This document shows, piece by piece, positions 1-8,863 of a stretch of 23,757 bases of DNA; position 1 is the first letter of the stretch; each line of letters starts with the position of its first letter. The stretch lies in the NCBI GenBank assembly GCA_964483805.1, contig CAZADH010000069.1:1-23757 (forward strand), in the 5' to 3' direction. This DNA is from CAZADH01 sp964483805. GTDB lineage: Bacteria > Muiribacteriota > Ozemobacteria > Ozemobacterales > Ozemobacteraceae. The notes beneath the pieces are model-generated. The model did not search any database, was not told the origin of the DNA, and saw only the letters and a program-made list of their open reading frames with translations. The position numbers were made by a program, and so were the translations under genes.

Positions 1-774
1 CCCCCCGCCCCCCCCCCCGCCCCCCGCCCCCACGACCCCACGCCCACCCGCGACACCATCCGCAAGACCACCGAGTTCACCACGCAACTGGTCACCTACA
101 CCACCCGCTACCGCATCGAGGACGCCGACCGCACGACCAATCTGCGCATCGCCGTCGACAAGATCGACGGCTGCATCATCGGGCCGGGCGAAGAGTTCTC
201 GTTCAACCGCATCGTCGGCCCCCGCACCGCGAAGTGTGGCTTCAAAAAAGCCGGCGTCATCAGCAACGGCAAGGTCATTCCCGGGCTCGGCGGCGGCATC
301 TGCCAGGTGTCGACGACCCTGTTCAATGCCGCTCTCCAGGCGAATCTCGACATCACCGAACGACATCACCACAGCATCTTCGACGGGATTCCGTATGCGA
401 AAAAGGGCCTCGACGCGGCCGTGGTCTACGGTGCCAAGGACTTCCGTTTCCGCAACGCCCATCCCTTCCCCGTGCTGATCTCGGCGGTCATGCACGATGG
501 CCGGCTGACCACCCAGGTCTTCGGGCCGCGCAAACCGTTCGACGAGATCCGCCTCGAAACCCGCAATCTCAAGCCCTTGCCGCCGACCGAACAGCGCAAG
601 ACCAACACGCGCCTCAAACCCGGTGAAGTGCGCGAAGTCAGCAAGGGCGTGACCGGCTACACCGTCGATGCCTTCCGCATCGTCGTGGCCAACGGCAAGA
701 CCACCGAACGCAAACTCCACAGCGACCATTACCTGACCTTCCCCCGGGTCGTCGAGGTTCCGCCGACGAGGTGA
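1..774 (+). CDS. VanW-family protein with C-terminal G5-like domain (5' end missing)
   Basis: The reading frame is open from the first base, so the N-terminus lies outside the window. The visible 257 residues start with a Pro-rich linker (about residues 1-16), followed by the VanW signature: FSFNRIVGPRT, then a GKVIPGLGGGICQVSTTLFNAAL block (about residues 93-115) and the RHHHS...GLDAAVVYG...DFRFRN segment typical of the family. The last 80 residues (LKPGEVREVSKGVTGYTVDAFRIVV...) resemble a G5 domain, which is often joined to VanW domains in cell-envelope proteins. The VanW domain has no established biochemical activity; a cell-surface or peptidoglycan-related role is inference. The next gene starts 5 bases after the stop, so the two are probably co-transcribed. 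The first 36 bases are almost pure C and encode the Pro-rich linker; sequencing error there is possible. Confidence 0.85.
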   Translation, partial: PPAPPPAPRPHDPTPTRDTIRKTTEFTTQLVTYTTRYRIEDADRTTNLRIAVDKIDGCIIGPGEEFSFNRIVGPRTAKCGFKKAGVISNGKVIPGLGGGICQVSTTLFNAALQANLDITERHHHSIFDGIPYAKKGLDAAVVYGAKDFRFRNAHPFPVLISAVMHDGRLTTQVFGPRKPFDEIRLETRNLKPLPPTEQRKTNTRLKPGEVREVSKGVTGYTVDAFRIVVANGKTTERKLHSDHYLTFPRVVEVPPTR

Positions 775-786
775 ATACAATGTATT
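774..786. repeat. Dispersed palindrome, perfect arms (AATAC AAT GTATT)
   Basis: Both 5-base arms are perfect around a 3-base spacer. It spans the end of the VanW stop codon and the start codon of the NHL gene (ATG at 780-782). Extended similarity to other copies: GTGAATAC..TGTATTGC is also found at the 14537 copy on the minus strand, and AATACAATGTATTGC is identical to the minus strand at 20474-20488. Confidence 0.8.
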
Positions 787-2267
787 GCCCACTCCGACAC
801 GCCATGCGGTCCGCTTCTCTCTGCGCCGGTCTGTGCCTGGCGCTGGTCGTCGGGTTGGCAGGCGCGGCCGCCGGTCGCGATCTCGAGTTCAGCAACTTCA
901 CCGTCCTGGGTTACGAGGGCCGGCAGGAGGGCGAATTCTTCAACCCCGAGGATGTCCTCGTCGGCCCGGCGGGCGAGCTCATCGTGGCCGACACCAAGAA
1001 CAACCGCATCCAGGTGCTCACCCGCGACGGCAAAGTGCAACGGTTGATCTTTCCGGCAACCTGCACGAAGGAGCTGGCGGAAACCCTGGTCACCAACGCC
1101 GCCGAAAAAGGCGCCAAACAGGGCTCCGAAAAGGTCAGCGTCCGCAGTCTCAACGAGCGCCTGCCGATCGGCAGCGGCGCCCAGCGACTCCCCGAGATGA
1201 AGGCGCCCACGGGCCTGGCCCTGTCGGCCGATCAGAAGCTCTACGTCAGCGCCGCGGGCAACCACCAGATCTACGTTTACGACTACCGAACCGGGGAACT
1301 GTTGTCGGTCTTCGGGAAGTACGGCCGTGGCCAGGGATTTCTCGTGACCCCGCAAGGCATCGACCTGCAACACAATGTAAGCGAACCTCTGCTGGCCATC
1401 TGCGATGAAGGCAATCGTCGTCTCCAGTTGTGGAAGACCAACGGCACCTACGTGCATGAGATCCATTATCAGGAAGAAACCGCCAAACAGGGGTTGCGCT
1501 CGCTCGCGCCCCGCGGTGTCCACTTTTTGCGCTCGGGCGATCTGCTCGTCAGCTATCCATCGTCGCACCAGGTCGTGTGTTGGCAGATGGACGGCAAGAT
1601 CCGCTGGAGTTACGGCACGATGAACAAGGGCAAGGGCAAGGGCGAACTCAACACCCCGACCTTCCTCGATGAAACCCCGGAAGGCAACATTCTCATCGCC
1701 GATTCCGGCAACAGCCGCGTCGTCGTTCTCGACAAAGACGGCATGTTCCGCCAGCACCTGGCGTCGTACGGCACGACACCGGGTCGCCTCGCCGGGCCCC
1801 GCGGCCTGCGCGCCACCGACAAGAACGCCCTGGTCGTCGTCGATTCGGGCAACAGCCGCCTGCAGATCTTCGAACCCAGCCAGATCAGCCTGATGCTGCG
1901 TGACGCCGAATCCATGTGCACCCAGGACCGCTGGGAAGAAGCGATGCCCGCTCTCGAGAAGGTGCTCAACCTCGAGCCGTCCAATGTCAACGCACGGAAC
2001 CTCTACGTGGACGGGCTGTTTTATTTCGGCGACAAACATTTCAACGCCCAGGCCTTCGAGAAGGCCGACGAGACCTACCGCCGCATCCTGGTGTTCAAGC
2101 CCGATAGCGACAAGGTGCGCGACAAACTCAATGCCATCTTCTGGGCCAAGAACCAGGACTTGATCGTCCGCGTCGTTTCTGGCATAATTGCCGCGGTCTC
2201 GGCACTGATCCTCCTGGCCATCCTCAAGAGCGTCATCGGCCGCCTGCTGTTCCCCGCCACCGAGTAA
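780..2267 (+). CDS. NHL-repeat beta-propeller protein with C-terminal TPR and membrane anchor
   Basis: The 495-residue product begins with a signal-peptide-like segment (MRSASLCAGLCLALVVGLAGAA), followed by several NHL repeats. Examples are FFNPEDVLVGPAGELIVADTKNNRIQVL, TPTFLDETPEGNILIADSGNSRVVVL and GPRGLRATDKNALVVVDSGNSRLQIF. A TPR-like stretch follows (WEEAMPALEKVLNLEPSNVNARNLYVDGLF...), then one hydrophobic helix near the C-terminus (VVSGIIAAVSALILLAILKS). This predicts an extracytoplasmic propeller held to the membrane; the ligand is unknown. I chose ATG 780 because GAGGTG at 768-773 lies 6 bases upstream. GTG 771 and ATG 804 are alternatives. The chosen ATG lies at the centre of an AATAC-AAT-GTATT palindrome (774-786), so a protein bound there could affect expression. 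Confidence 0.82.
   Translation: MYCPLRHAMRSASLCAGLCLALVVGLAGAAAGRDLEFSNFTVLGYEGRQEGEFFNPEDVLVGPAGELIVADTKNNRIQVLTRDGKVQRLIFPATCTKELAETLVTNAAEKGAKQGSEKVSVRSLNERLPIGSGAQRLPEMKAPTGLALSADQKLYVSAAGNHQIYVYDYRTGELLSVFGKYGRGQGFLVTPQGIDLQHNVSEPLLAICDEGNRRLQLWKTNGTYVHEIHYQEETAKQGLRSLAPRGVHFLRSGDLLVSYPSSHQVVCWQMDGKIRWSYGTMNKGKGKGELNTPTFLDETPEGNILIADSGNSRVVVLDKDGMFRQHLASYGTTPGRLAGPRGLRATDKNALVVVDSGNSRLQIFEPSQISLMLRDAESMCTQDRWEEAMPALEKVLNLEPSNVNARNLYVDGLFYFGDKHFNAQAFEKADETYRRILVFKPDSDKVRDKLNAIFWAKNQDLIVRVVSGIIAAVSALILLAILKSVIGRLLFPATE
1369..1381. repeat. Dispersed palindrome, degenerate (AACAC AAT GTAAG)
   Basis: Seven of ten arm bases match AATAC/GTATT. It is inside the NHL gene (codons CAC AAT GTA AGC). 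Weak on its own; listed because it fits the family spacing and flank (GC upstream). Confidence 0.35.
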
Positions 2268-2357
2268 CCCTCGCCCGGCGGCACGCGGGTGGTCGTGCAG
2301 AATCGGCGCCTGGAGCCAGCCTTCGGAGGATCCAAACCGTGGTTCTTCGAGGGCCTC

Positions 2358-4178
<1,821 letters not shown>

Positions 4179-4187
4179 TTGTGGATG

Positions 4188-4213
4188 GGGGACCGAGCCT
4201 AGGGTCTGTCCCC
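4188..4213. repeat. REP-like imperfect palindrome at lepA/HEAT convergent junction
   Basis: GGGGACCGAGCCT is followed by AGGGTCTGTCCCC: 13-base arms with two mismatches centred on CCTAGG. It begins 10 bp after the lepA stop and contains the HEAT stop codon (4199-4201). Its right half plus CAACC is identical to the element at 13606-13632. It resembles the REP-type GGGGACAGACCC sequences dispersed in many bacteria, and may also act as a bidirectional transcription stop. Confidence 0.7.
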
Positions 4214-6370
4214 AACCTTCATGCCGTCGAGAACCTGGCGTGCGGCGCGCCGAACTTCTTTGGCCGGATCGTGGCCGGCGATGCGCTCGAGTGCATGGCG
4301 GGCTTCGGCACCGCCGATGCCGCCCATCGCCTTCACGAGACTGTAACGCACATCGTCAGACGGATCGCTGATCAAGGGCATCAACGATCCCACCGTCTCT
4401 TCGTTGCCGATGCGACCGAGCGACGACACCGCCGACGAGCGGACCATGACGTCGTCGTCGCCGAGCACCGACAGCAACAAACCGACGGCCTCGGGTGAGC
4501 GGGCCTCGCCAAGGTTCACCGCAGCGCAACTGCGCACGTAGTTGCTTTCGTGCCGCAGATCCTGTTGCTGTTTGGCGAGATACTGCGGATCGAGCGGTTT
4601 GACCGCGGCCGTGGCTTTGAGCAGTTCGGCAAAGTCGGTGTTTTCGTCGCCGCGACCGTTCCCCTTGCCGTTCGTTCCGGCCGGTTCCGCTGTCACCGGC
4701 GCCCCGTTGGCGTTGGCCGACGCCGGGCCCGAAGCTGCACCCGCGGCCGAGCCGGCCACGCCGGGTTGCGTGCCGCGCGCCGCACCGGCCTTCTCTGCAC
4801 CCAGGTCGAGACGGAACCCGTCGAGTTCGACACCCTCGGCGCGGGCATAGTTGATCAACTCGGCGTCGAGTTCTTTGGCGGCCGCGATCAAGTCATCGAG
4901 TGCCGTCAGGCTTTCCTGGTTCATCAGCGCGATTGATGCGCGGAAGCGCACATCCGGATCGGGATCACGCAATGCGTCGCGCACCAGTTGGAACGCCCGC
5001 GGGTCCTCGAGCCGCGAACCCAGCGCCTCAATCAAACTTTGTTTGAGAGACGAACTCGCGGATTCGAGTCGACGCGCCAGTTTGTCGACCACCGTTTTGT
5101 CGGGCAGGCGCCCCAACGCCTCGCTGGCGGTGTAGCGCACCACTTCGCTGCCGTCCTCGAGGGTGGCCAACAAAGCGTCGATCGCTTCATCGTTGCCGGT
5201 CTGCCCCAGGGCGTGCGCCACGGCGCTGCGCACGAACTCGTTGCCGTCGTTGAGGGCATCGAGCAACGCCCGCACCGCCTGCGAATCGTGATAATGTCCG
5301 AGACTCTCGGCCGCCGCATAGCGCACCGGCACCGACTCGTCCTGGAGCGCCTCGAGCAACGGCGCAATCGCGCGCTCGTCACCCATTTCACCCAACGCCT
5401 GTGCGGCCAGGTATCGCACCGACTCGGCCTCGAACTTCTTTTCGAGTGTGCGCACCAGCGGAATCAGCAGGTCGGGGTCCTTGGAGCCGATCGCGGCCTT
5501 CGCCGCCATCTGCCGGATGTTCAACTCGCTGTCATCGAGGCCCTGGGTCACCAACGACTTGCGCGAGACGAGACTGCCGTCGGCGCCGTGATACCGGGCC
5601 GGCAGCAGGTCGGGACGCAACATGCCGACCTCTTTGAAATCGAAGGGCGCCGGCAACAGCTCGGGCTTGCCCGAGGCCGCTACCGCACCGGTCGGCGCCG
5701 GGACGGAGTCGCCACCGGCGGTCACCAGTTTTTCGTCGAGCGACCGCGTGATCTCGAGCATGGCGTCGATCGCCCGCGGATCACCGATCTGGCCCAACCC
5801 TTCGGCGGCGGCCGCCGCGACTTGCGGGACCGGATCATACAAGATTTTAATCAACGGCTCGACCGCCACGTCGGCGTGCTTCTCGGCCAATTGCCGGATC
5901 GCTGCCACCCGCTGCGTTTCAGGAGCCAGCGGATTGTTCATCGTCTGCAACAGATCGTCGAGCGACGGTGGAATCTCGACCACTTCGTGTTTTCCCGAAG
6001 GCGATACCGCCACATGCCGGCCCGATTTGGTGGTCTTCACCACGATCTTCGACCGGTTGCCGAACAGGGCCGCCGGTTGCGGATCGCGCAGCGAGGCCCG
6101 CAGACTGGGATCGGGCGGCGTCTCGGGTTGCCCCGACGCAGCCGCCGTCGGCGGGACGGGCAGCGGTTCCTGCATCGGCTCGGGGCCCGGAGGCGGAGGC
6201 GGCGGCACCGGTATCGGCGGCCGCACGTTTTCGGCGATCGTACCCGTGGGACCGGCGGGGCCCACGTCGGCTCCCCCGGAACGGCGGCGCGCAATCAACA
6301 CGCGAACGACCATGACGACCATCAAAACGATGGCCGAGACCAGCAGAACCGTATCGAGTTTCGCGTTCAT
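4199..6370 (-). CDS. Membrane-anchored HEAT-repeat (PBS-lyase type) protein
   Basis: The 723-residue protein starts with a single N-terminal transmembrane helix (about residues 5-25, DTVLLVSAIVLMVVMVVRVLI) and an Arg-rich stop-transfer. A Pro-rich linker (about 45-80) and two blocks of HEAT/PBS-lyase-like repeats follow. Repeat units include AAQALGEMGDERAIAPLLEA, AAESLGHYHDSQAVRALLDA, VAHALGQTGNDEAIDALLAT and SEALGRLPDKTVVDKLARRL. A low-complexity Ala/Gly/Asn-rich spacer separates the blocks at about 530-590. Such repeats usually form a protein-binding scaffold; no enzymatic residues are recognised and the partner is unknown. ATG 6370 is preferred (GGGAAAG about 6 bases upstream) over ATG 6391. 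The stop codon TAG and the final DRP residues come from a REP-like palindrome shared with the sigma/OPT junction. Confidence 0.85.
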   Translation of the reverse strand: MNAKLDTVLLVSAIVLMVVMVVRVLIARRRSGGADVGPAGPTGTIAENVRPPIPVPPPPPPGPEPMQEPLPVPPTAAASGQPETPPDPSLRASLRDPQPAALFGNRSKIVVKTTKSGRHVAVSPSGKHEVVEIPPSLDDLLQTMNNPLAPETQRVAAIRQLAEKHADVAVEPLIKILYDPVPQVAAAAAEGLGQIGDPRAIDAMLEITRSLDEKLVTAGGDSVPAPTGAVAASGKPELLPAPFDFKEVGMLRPDLLPARYHGADGSLVSRKSLVTQGLDDSELNIRQMAAKAAIGSKDPDLLIPLVRTLEKKFEAESVRYLAAQALGEMGDERAIAPLLEALQDESVPVRYAAAESLGHYHDSQAVRALLDALNDGNEFVRSAVAHALGQTGNDEAIDALLATLEDGSEVVRYTASEALGRLPDKTVVDKLARRLESASSSLKQSLIEALGSRLEDPRAFQLVRDALRDPDPDVRFRASIALMNQESLTALDDLIAAAKELDAELINYARAEGVELDGFRLDLGAEKAGAARGTQPGVAGSAAGAASGPASANANGAPVTAEPAGTNGKGNGRGDENTDFAELLKATAAVKPLDPQYLAKQQQDLRHESNYVRSCAAVNLGEARSPEAVGLLLSVLGDDDVMVRSSAVSSLGRIGNEETVGSLMPLISDPSDDVRYSLVKAMGGIGGAEARHALERIAGHDPAKEVRRAARQVLDGMKVGDRP

Positions 6371-6482
6371 GACAGTCTTTCCCGGATCCATTCATCGGCG
6401 TATTGGGGCCATTCGCTGAAGCCTATTTTTCAACGACAACAGCGCAACTCGGCCCCCGTCTCGGTCGATGCCTCGATCGGTG

Positions 6483-6496
6483 CGGTTGCGCAACCG
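6483..6496. promoter_or_regulatory. 14-bp perfect palindrome in divergent promoter region
   Basis: CGGTTGC/GCAACCG is a perfect inverted repeat with no spacer. It covers the putative -35 box (TTGCGC, 6486-6491) of the DUF3109 gene, so it could be an operator. Its regulator is unknown. Confidence 0.4.
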
Positions 6497-6514
6497 GCCG
6501 ACCTTCAATATATT
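6486..6514 (+). promoter_or_regulatory. Putative sigma-70-type promoter for the DUF3109 gene
   Basis: TTGCGC (-35), 17-bp spacer, TATATT (-10, 6509-6514), giving a leader of about 40 nt before ATG 6561. The -10 is overlapped by the dispersed palindrome at 6507-6519. Confidence 0.5.
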
Positions 6515-6519
6515 GTATT
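6507..6519. repeat. Dispersed palindrome (AATAT ATT GTATT), one arm mismatch
   Basis: Nine of ten arm bases match. It is intergenic between the divergent HEAT and DUF3109 genes and overlaps the putative -10 box TATATT (6509-6514), so here it could work as an operator. Confidence 0.65.
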
Positions 6520-6560
6520 TCCGAACCGAGCACCCTCACCGGGAATACGGGAGCCTGCGC

Positions 6561-7124
6561 ATGATCGAAATCGACGACGTTCTCATCTCCGATGCCGCGT
6601 GGACAGCGCACTTTGCCTGTGACGTATCGGCCTGCAAGGGCATTTGTTGCCGCCTGGGCGATCTCGGGGCCCCGTTGGCCGAAGACGAGGCCGCGGCGAT
6701 CGGCGAAATCCTACCGGAGTTGACGCCCTACATCGGGGCAACCACGGTCAAGACGCTGCTGGAGGGCGGGCATACCGAAACGTATCGCGGTGGCCTGCAC
6801 GTCCGCGAATTCGTCCCCGACACGCCGTGCCCGCTCGGGTTCGAGGATCACCAGGGCGTGGTGCACTGTGCCCTGCATCGTCGTGCCCTCGACCGCGGAT
6901 TGCCGGTGTTCGACCAGAAACCGCTGTGGTGCTTGCTCTACCCGATGATCATCACGCAGGCGGCGGGCATCTGGCAGATCAACTTCGACCCGCGGCCCGA
7001 GTGCCGCAGCGTCGCCAACGCACCCCCTCTGCTCGAGTTCATGGCCGGCCCGCTGGCCTCGATGTTCGGTGAGACCTGGCTTGCCAAAGCACGTCACGAA
7101 CGCGCCCGCGGCCGACGACCGTGA
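6561..7124 (+). CDS. Cys-rich DUF3109-type (YkgJ-like) protein
   Basis: The 187-residue product starts MIEIDDVLISDAAW and has a Cys cluster CDVSACKGICC (Cys20, 25, 29, 30), followed by GDLGAPLAEDEAAAI. Further cysteines follow in PCPLGF, VVHCALHRRALDRG, LWCLLYPM and RPECRS. This arrangement matches the DUF3109 family, proteins related to YkgJ-type predicted metal (Zn/Fe) cluster binders; the function is unknown. ATG 6561 is preferred because GGGAG (6549-6553) is well spaced and the family starts at this MIEIDD segment. The frame stays open upstream to 6468, but that part crosses a probable promoter. The gene is divergent from the HEAT gene. The region upstream holds a sigma-70-like promoter whose -10 box is overlapped by the dispersed palindrome. 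Confidence 0.85.
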   Translation: MIEIDDVLISDAAWTAHFACDVSACKGICCRLGDLGAPLAEDEAAAIGEILPELTPYIGATTVKTLLEGGHTETYRGGLHVREFVPDTPCPLGFEDHQGVVHCALHRRALDRGLPVFDQKPLWCLLYPMIITQAAGIWQINFDPRPECRSVANAPPLLEFMAGPLASMFGETWLAKARHERARGRRP

Positions 7125-7278
7125 CGCGCGATCCCTGGCGCGTGGAAAAAGAACACAGGCAAACAGAGAAGCGGGCCCACGCGGAGGTGTGCCAACCGTG
7201 TCGCAACGAGCGGGTGTGGCTTCGCGGAAAACCGCACGCACAAAGGCGTGGGCAGGTGCTGCCCCATCCGTGAGCCAG

Positions 7279-7294
7279 GTGTCACGAGTGACAC
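7279..7294. promoter_or_regulatory. Candidate enhancer/activator site (GTGTCAC GA GTGACAC)
   Basis: Perfect 7-base arms with a 2-base centre. It lies 66 bp upstream of the sigma-54 -24 element, the distance typical of bacterial enhancer-binding protein sites. Confidence 0.5.
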
Positions 7295-7359
7295 ACATGG
7301 CCGTCGGGATCCGGAGCTTTCCCGGAAACTGCCGACGCCAACCCGCATAAACAAAGGAT

Positions 7360-7375
7360 TGGAACAGATCTTGCT
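7360..7375 (+). promoter_or_regulatory. Sigma-54 promoter upstream of pspA
   Basis: TGGAAC-AGATC-TTGCT against the sigma-54 consensus TGGCAC-N5-TTGCW: one mismatch, with the invariant GG (7361-7362) and GC (7373-7374) separated by exactly 10 bases. Transcription would start near 7386, about 70 nt before the pspA ATG. Confidence 0.75.
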
Positions 7376-7455
7376 GTTCAACCGGGTACATTGCGGTTCT
7401 GAGGTTCGCGGTCTCATCTCGACAAGCGCCGACACACGCGCGAGGAGGAACATCC

Positions 7456-8118
7456 ATGGGAATTTTCTCGAAGATTCTGTTGGTCATTCGGTCCAATATC
7501 AACTCGTTGGTCGACAAAGCCGAGTGCCCCGAAAAGATCCTCGACCAACTGATCGCCGACATGAACGAGAACCTGCGCGAAGTGAAACTGCAGGTCACCC
7601 GGGCTTTGAAAGACGAAAAGATCCTCGCGCGCAAACAAGAAGACAACGAGAAACTGGCGGCCGACTACGAAGCCAAGGCGATCAAAGCGCTCGAGGCCAG
7701 CGACGAAGAACTGGCCCGCGAGGCGCTGCGCCGAAAAAAGACCTATGAAGACATTGGCGCCGCGTTGGCCCGGGAGGTCAAAGAACAGCAGGAACAGGTC
7801 GAGTTGTTGAGAACCAGTCTGAAAGCCCTCGAACTGAAGATCGATGAGGCAAAAAACAAGCGGCATGTGCTGCTTGCCCGCCAGAAGCGCGCCGAGGCGC
7901 GTCTCGATCTCTCGACCTCGGTGACCGAGGCGAACAAGACGGCCGACCTGTTCGAGACCTTCGAGCGCATGGCCGACAAAATCTTGTCAACCGAAGCGAT
8001 GGCCAGTGCCTCGCTCGACATGGAGAAAGCATCGCTCGACGACAAGTTCGCCCTGCTCGACAAACGTGCCTCGGTCGACCTCGAACTGAGTGCCCTCAAG
8101 AAGAAGCTCGGCAAGTAG
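7456..8118 (+). CDS. pspA: Phage shock protein A / IM30 family protein
   Basis: The 220-residue protein is almost wholly charged helix and coiled coil. Its N-terminus is MGIFSKILLVIRSNINSLVDKAECPEKILDQLIADM, and it continues through the long LREVKLQVTRALKDEKIL...REVKEQQEQVELLRTSLKALELKIDEAKNKRHVLLARQKRAEARLDL hairpin to an acidic/basic C-terminus. Length and layout match PspA/IM30/Vipp1, ESCRT-III-like proteins that bind stressed cytoplasmic membrane and oligomerise. The ribosome-binding site GAGGAGG lies just upstream of ATG 7456. An excellent sigma-54 promoter (7360-7375) and an upstream palindrome (7279-7294) precede it. This recalls enterobacterial pspA, which is sigma-54 dependent and controlled by PspF; however, no pspF, pspB or pspC gene is in this window. 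A terminator hairpin follows at 8242-8291. Confidence 0.93.
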   Translation: MGIFSKILLVIRSNINSLVDKAECPEKILDQLIADMNENLREVKLQVTRALKDEKILARKQEDNEKLAADYEAKAIKALEASDEELAREALRRKKTYEDIGAALAREVKEQQEQVELLRTSLKALELKIDEAKNKRHVLLARQKRAEARLDLSTSVTEANKTADLFETFERMADKILSTEAMASASLDMEKASLDDKFALLDKRASVDLELSALKKKLGK

Positions 8119-8220
8119 CTCTTGGCCACGTCGCGGCATGCGATCGTCGGGCACGGTTCATCAGGGCCGCATGTCTCATGCCGGCGTTTGGGTGGAGCGA
8201 TGCGCGCACGGCACGGAGTG

Positions 8221-8233
8221 AATACGTTGTAAA
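8221..8233. repeat. Dispersed palindrome, degenerate (AATAC GTT GTAAA)
   Basis: The left arm is perfect; the right arm has GTA then AA. It lies between pspA and the terminator hairpin, preceded by GTG as in the 774 and 14537 copies. It shares AATAC..TTGTAAA with the 15647 copy. Confidence 0.5.
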
Positions 8234-8241
8234 TACAGATA

Positions 8242-8291
8242 CGCCCCTGCTGTCGGTTTCTGACCAACAGCGGGGGCGCGTCGTTTTCGCC
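8242..8291. terminator. Bidirectional terminator between pspA and the TPR gene
   Basis: Stem CGCCCCTGCTGT (8242-8253) pairs with ACAGCGGGGGCG (8267-8278) with one G-U; the loop can extend with GGT/ACC. It is followed on + by CGTCGTTTTCG. On - the outgoing strand reads TATCTGTATTT. It sits between convergent genes. Confidence 0.65.
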
Positions 8292-8294
8292 GGT

Positions 8295-8858
8295 TCAGTG
8301 CGCGATCGTCGTGCGCACCGTCGCGGCCTGATCGGGCGGCAGGTTGACCAGTTGCCAGTAGCGGTCGCGGTACTCCTTCGCGACGGCTGGTTGGTCCATC
8401 TGGTCGAGCAGCCGGCTGGCCTCGTCGTACAACGACGCATCCTCGGGAAACTCTTCCATGAGGGCGCGCACGATGTTGAACGCCTCGCGCGGATACCCTT
8501 TGTCACGCAGAGTCAGCGCCAGGAACCACCGGGCCTGGACATGGCCCGGCTCGAGTTTGAGACAACGCCGGTAGTAAACGATCGCCTCGTCATTCATGCC
8601 AACGCTGCGCAGATGATTGGCGAATTGGAAGCGGATGGAGGCATCCTTGGGGCGGCGGTTCATGAGAAAACGCAACCGCTGGTGGTAACGCTCGCGGTCT
8701 CGCGACTCGGCGCCGGGGTCAAAAGCGCCGGTCGCCAGACCCAGGTCAGTCAGGAGCAGGACGGCGAGGGTTCCCCACAACACCCAGTGACGACGCCATG
8801 ACAAGCCCCGCACCCACTCGAGCACCCGTGACGCAACAGTCGGTTTCTGATCATGCAT
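8295..8858 (-). CDS. TPR-repeat protein with N-terminal transmembrane helix
   Basis: The 187-residue product begins MHDQKPTVASRVLEWVRGLSWRRHW and has one transmembrane helix (about residues 26-46, VLWGTLAVLLLTDLGLATGAF). Tetratricopeptide repeats follow, including ASIRFQFANHLRSVGMNDEAIVYYRRCLKLEPGHVQARWFLALTLRDKGYPREAFNIV and a third, more degenerate unit. ATG 8858 is chosen because it lies 5 bases after the stop of the upstream kinase gene, with an AGGAAA ribosome-binding site overlapping that stop. Tight coupling implies that it works with the kinase, probably as a membrane-tethered adaptor; this is inference. The same frame stays open upstream inside the kinase gene, but that reading is out of phase with the clearly coding kinase frame. 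Confidence 0.78.
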   Translation of the reverse strand: MHDQKPTVASRVLEWVRGLSWRRHWVLWGTLAVLLLTDLGLATGAFDPGAESRDRERYHQRLRFLMNRRPKDASIRFQFANHLRSVGMNDEAIVYYRRCLKLEPGHVQARWFLALTLRDKGYPREAFNIVRALMEEFPEDASLYDEASRLLDQMDQPAVAKEYRDRYWQLVNLPPDQAATVRTTIAH

Positions 8859-8863
8859 GTTTC

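Larger units (their letters stand above)
7125..7455. other. 331-bp intergenic region upstream of pspA
   Basis: No convincing coding frame. It holds small inverted repeats GCGG-AAAA-CCGC (7224-7235) and GGGCAG-GTG-CTGCCC (7250-7264), the GTGTCAC palindrome (7279-7294) and a sigma-54 promoter (7360-7375). The length suits an enhancer-controlled promoter. Confidence 0.6.

Noticed and set aside
1..36. C-rich tract as a repeat or regulatory element
   Set aside because: It encodes a Pro/Ala-rich linker in frame with VanW; at the window edge, artefact or low complexity explains it.
729..2039. Long open frame (436 codons) on the minus strand opposite the NHL gene
   Set aside because: It is antisense to a clear signal-peptide/NHL/TPR protein and has no recognisable domain; long antisense frames are expected in GC-rich coding DNA.
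2289..2357. Upstream extension of lepA
   Set aside because: The extra 23 residues are not LepA-like and homologues begin just before IRNFCIIAHIDHGKST.
4988..6622. Long + strand open frame (544 codons) opposite the HEAT gene
   Set aside because: The product is Arg/His/Gln-rich without domains, while the minus strand encodes regular HEAT repeats.
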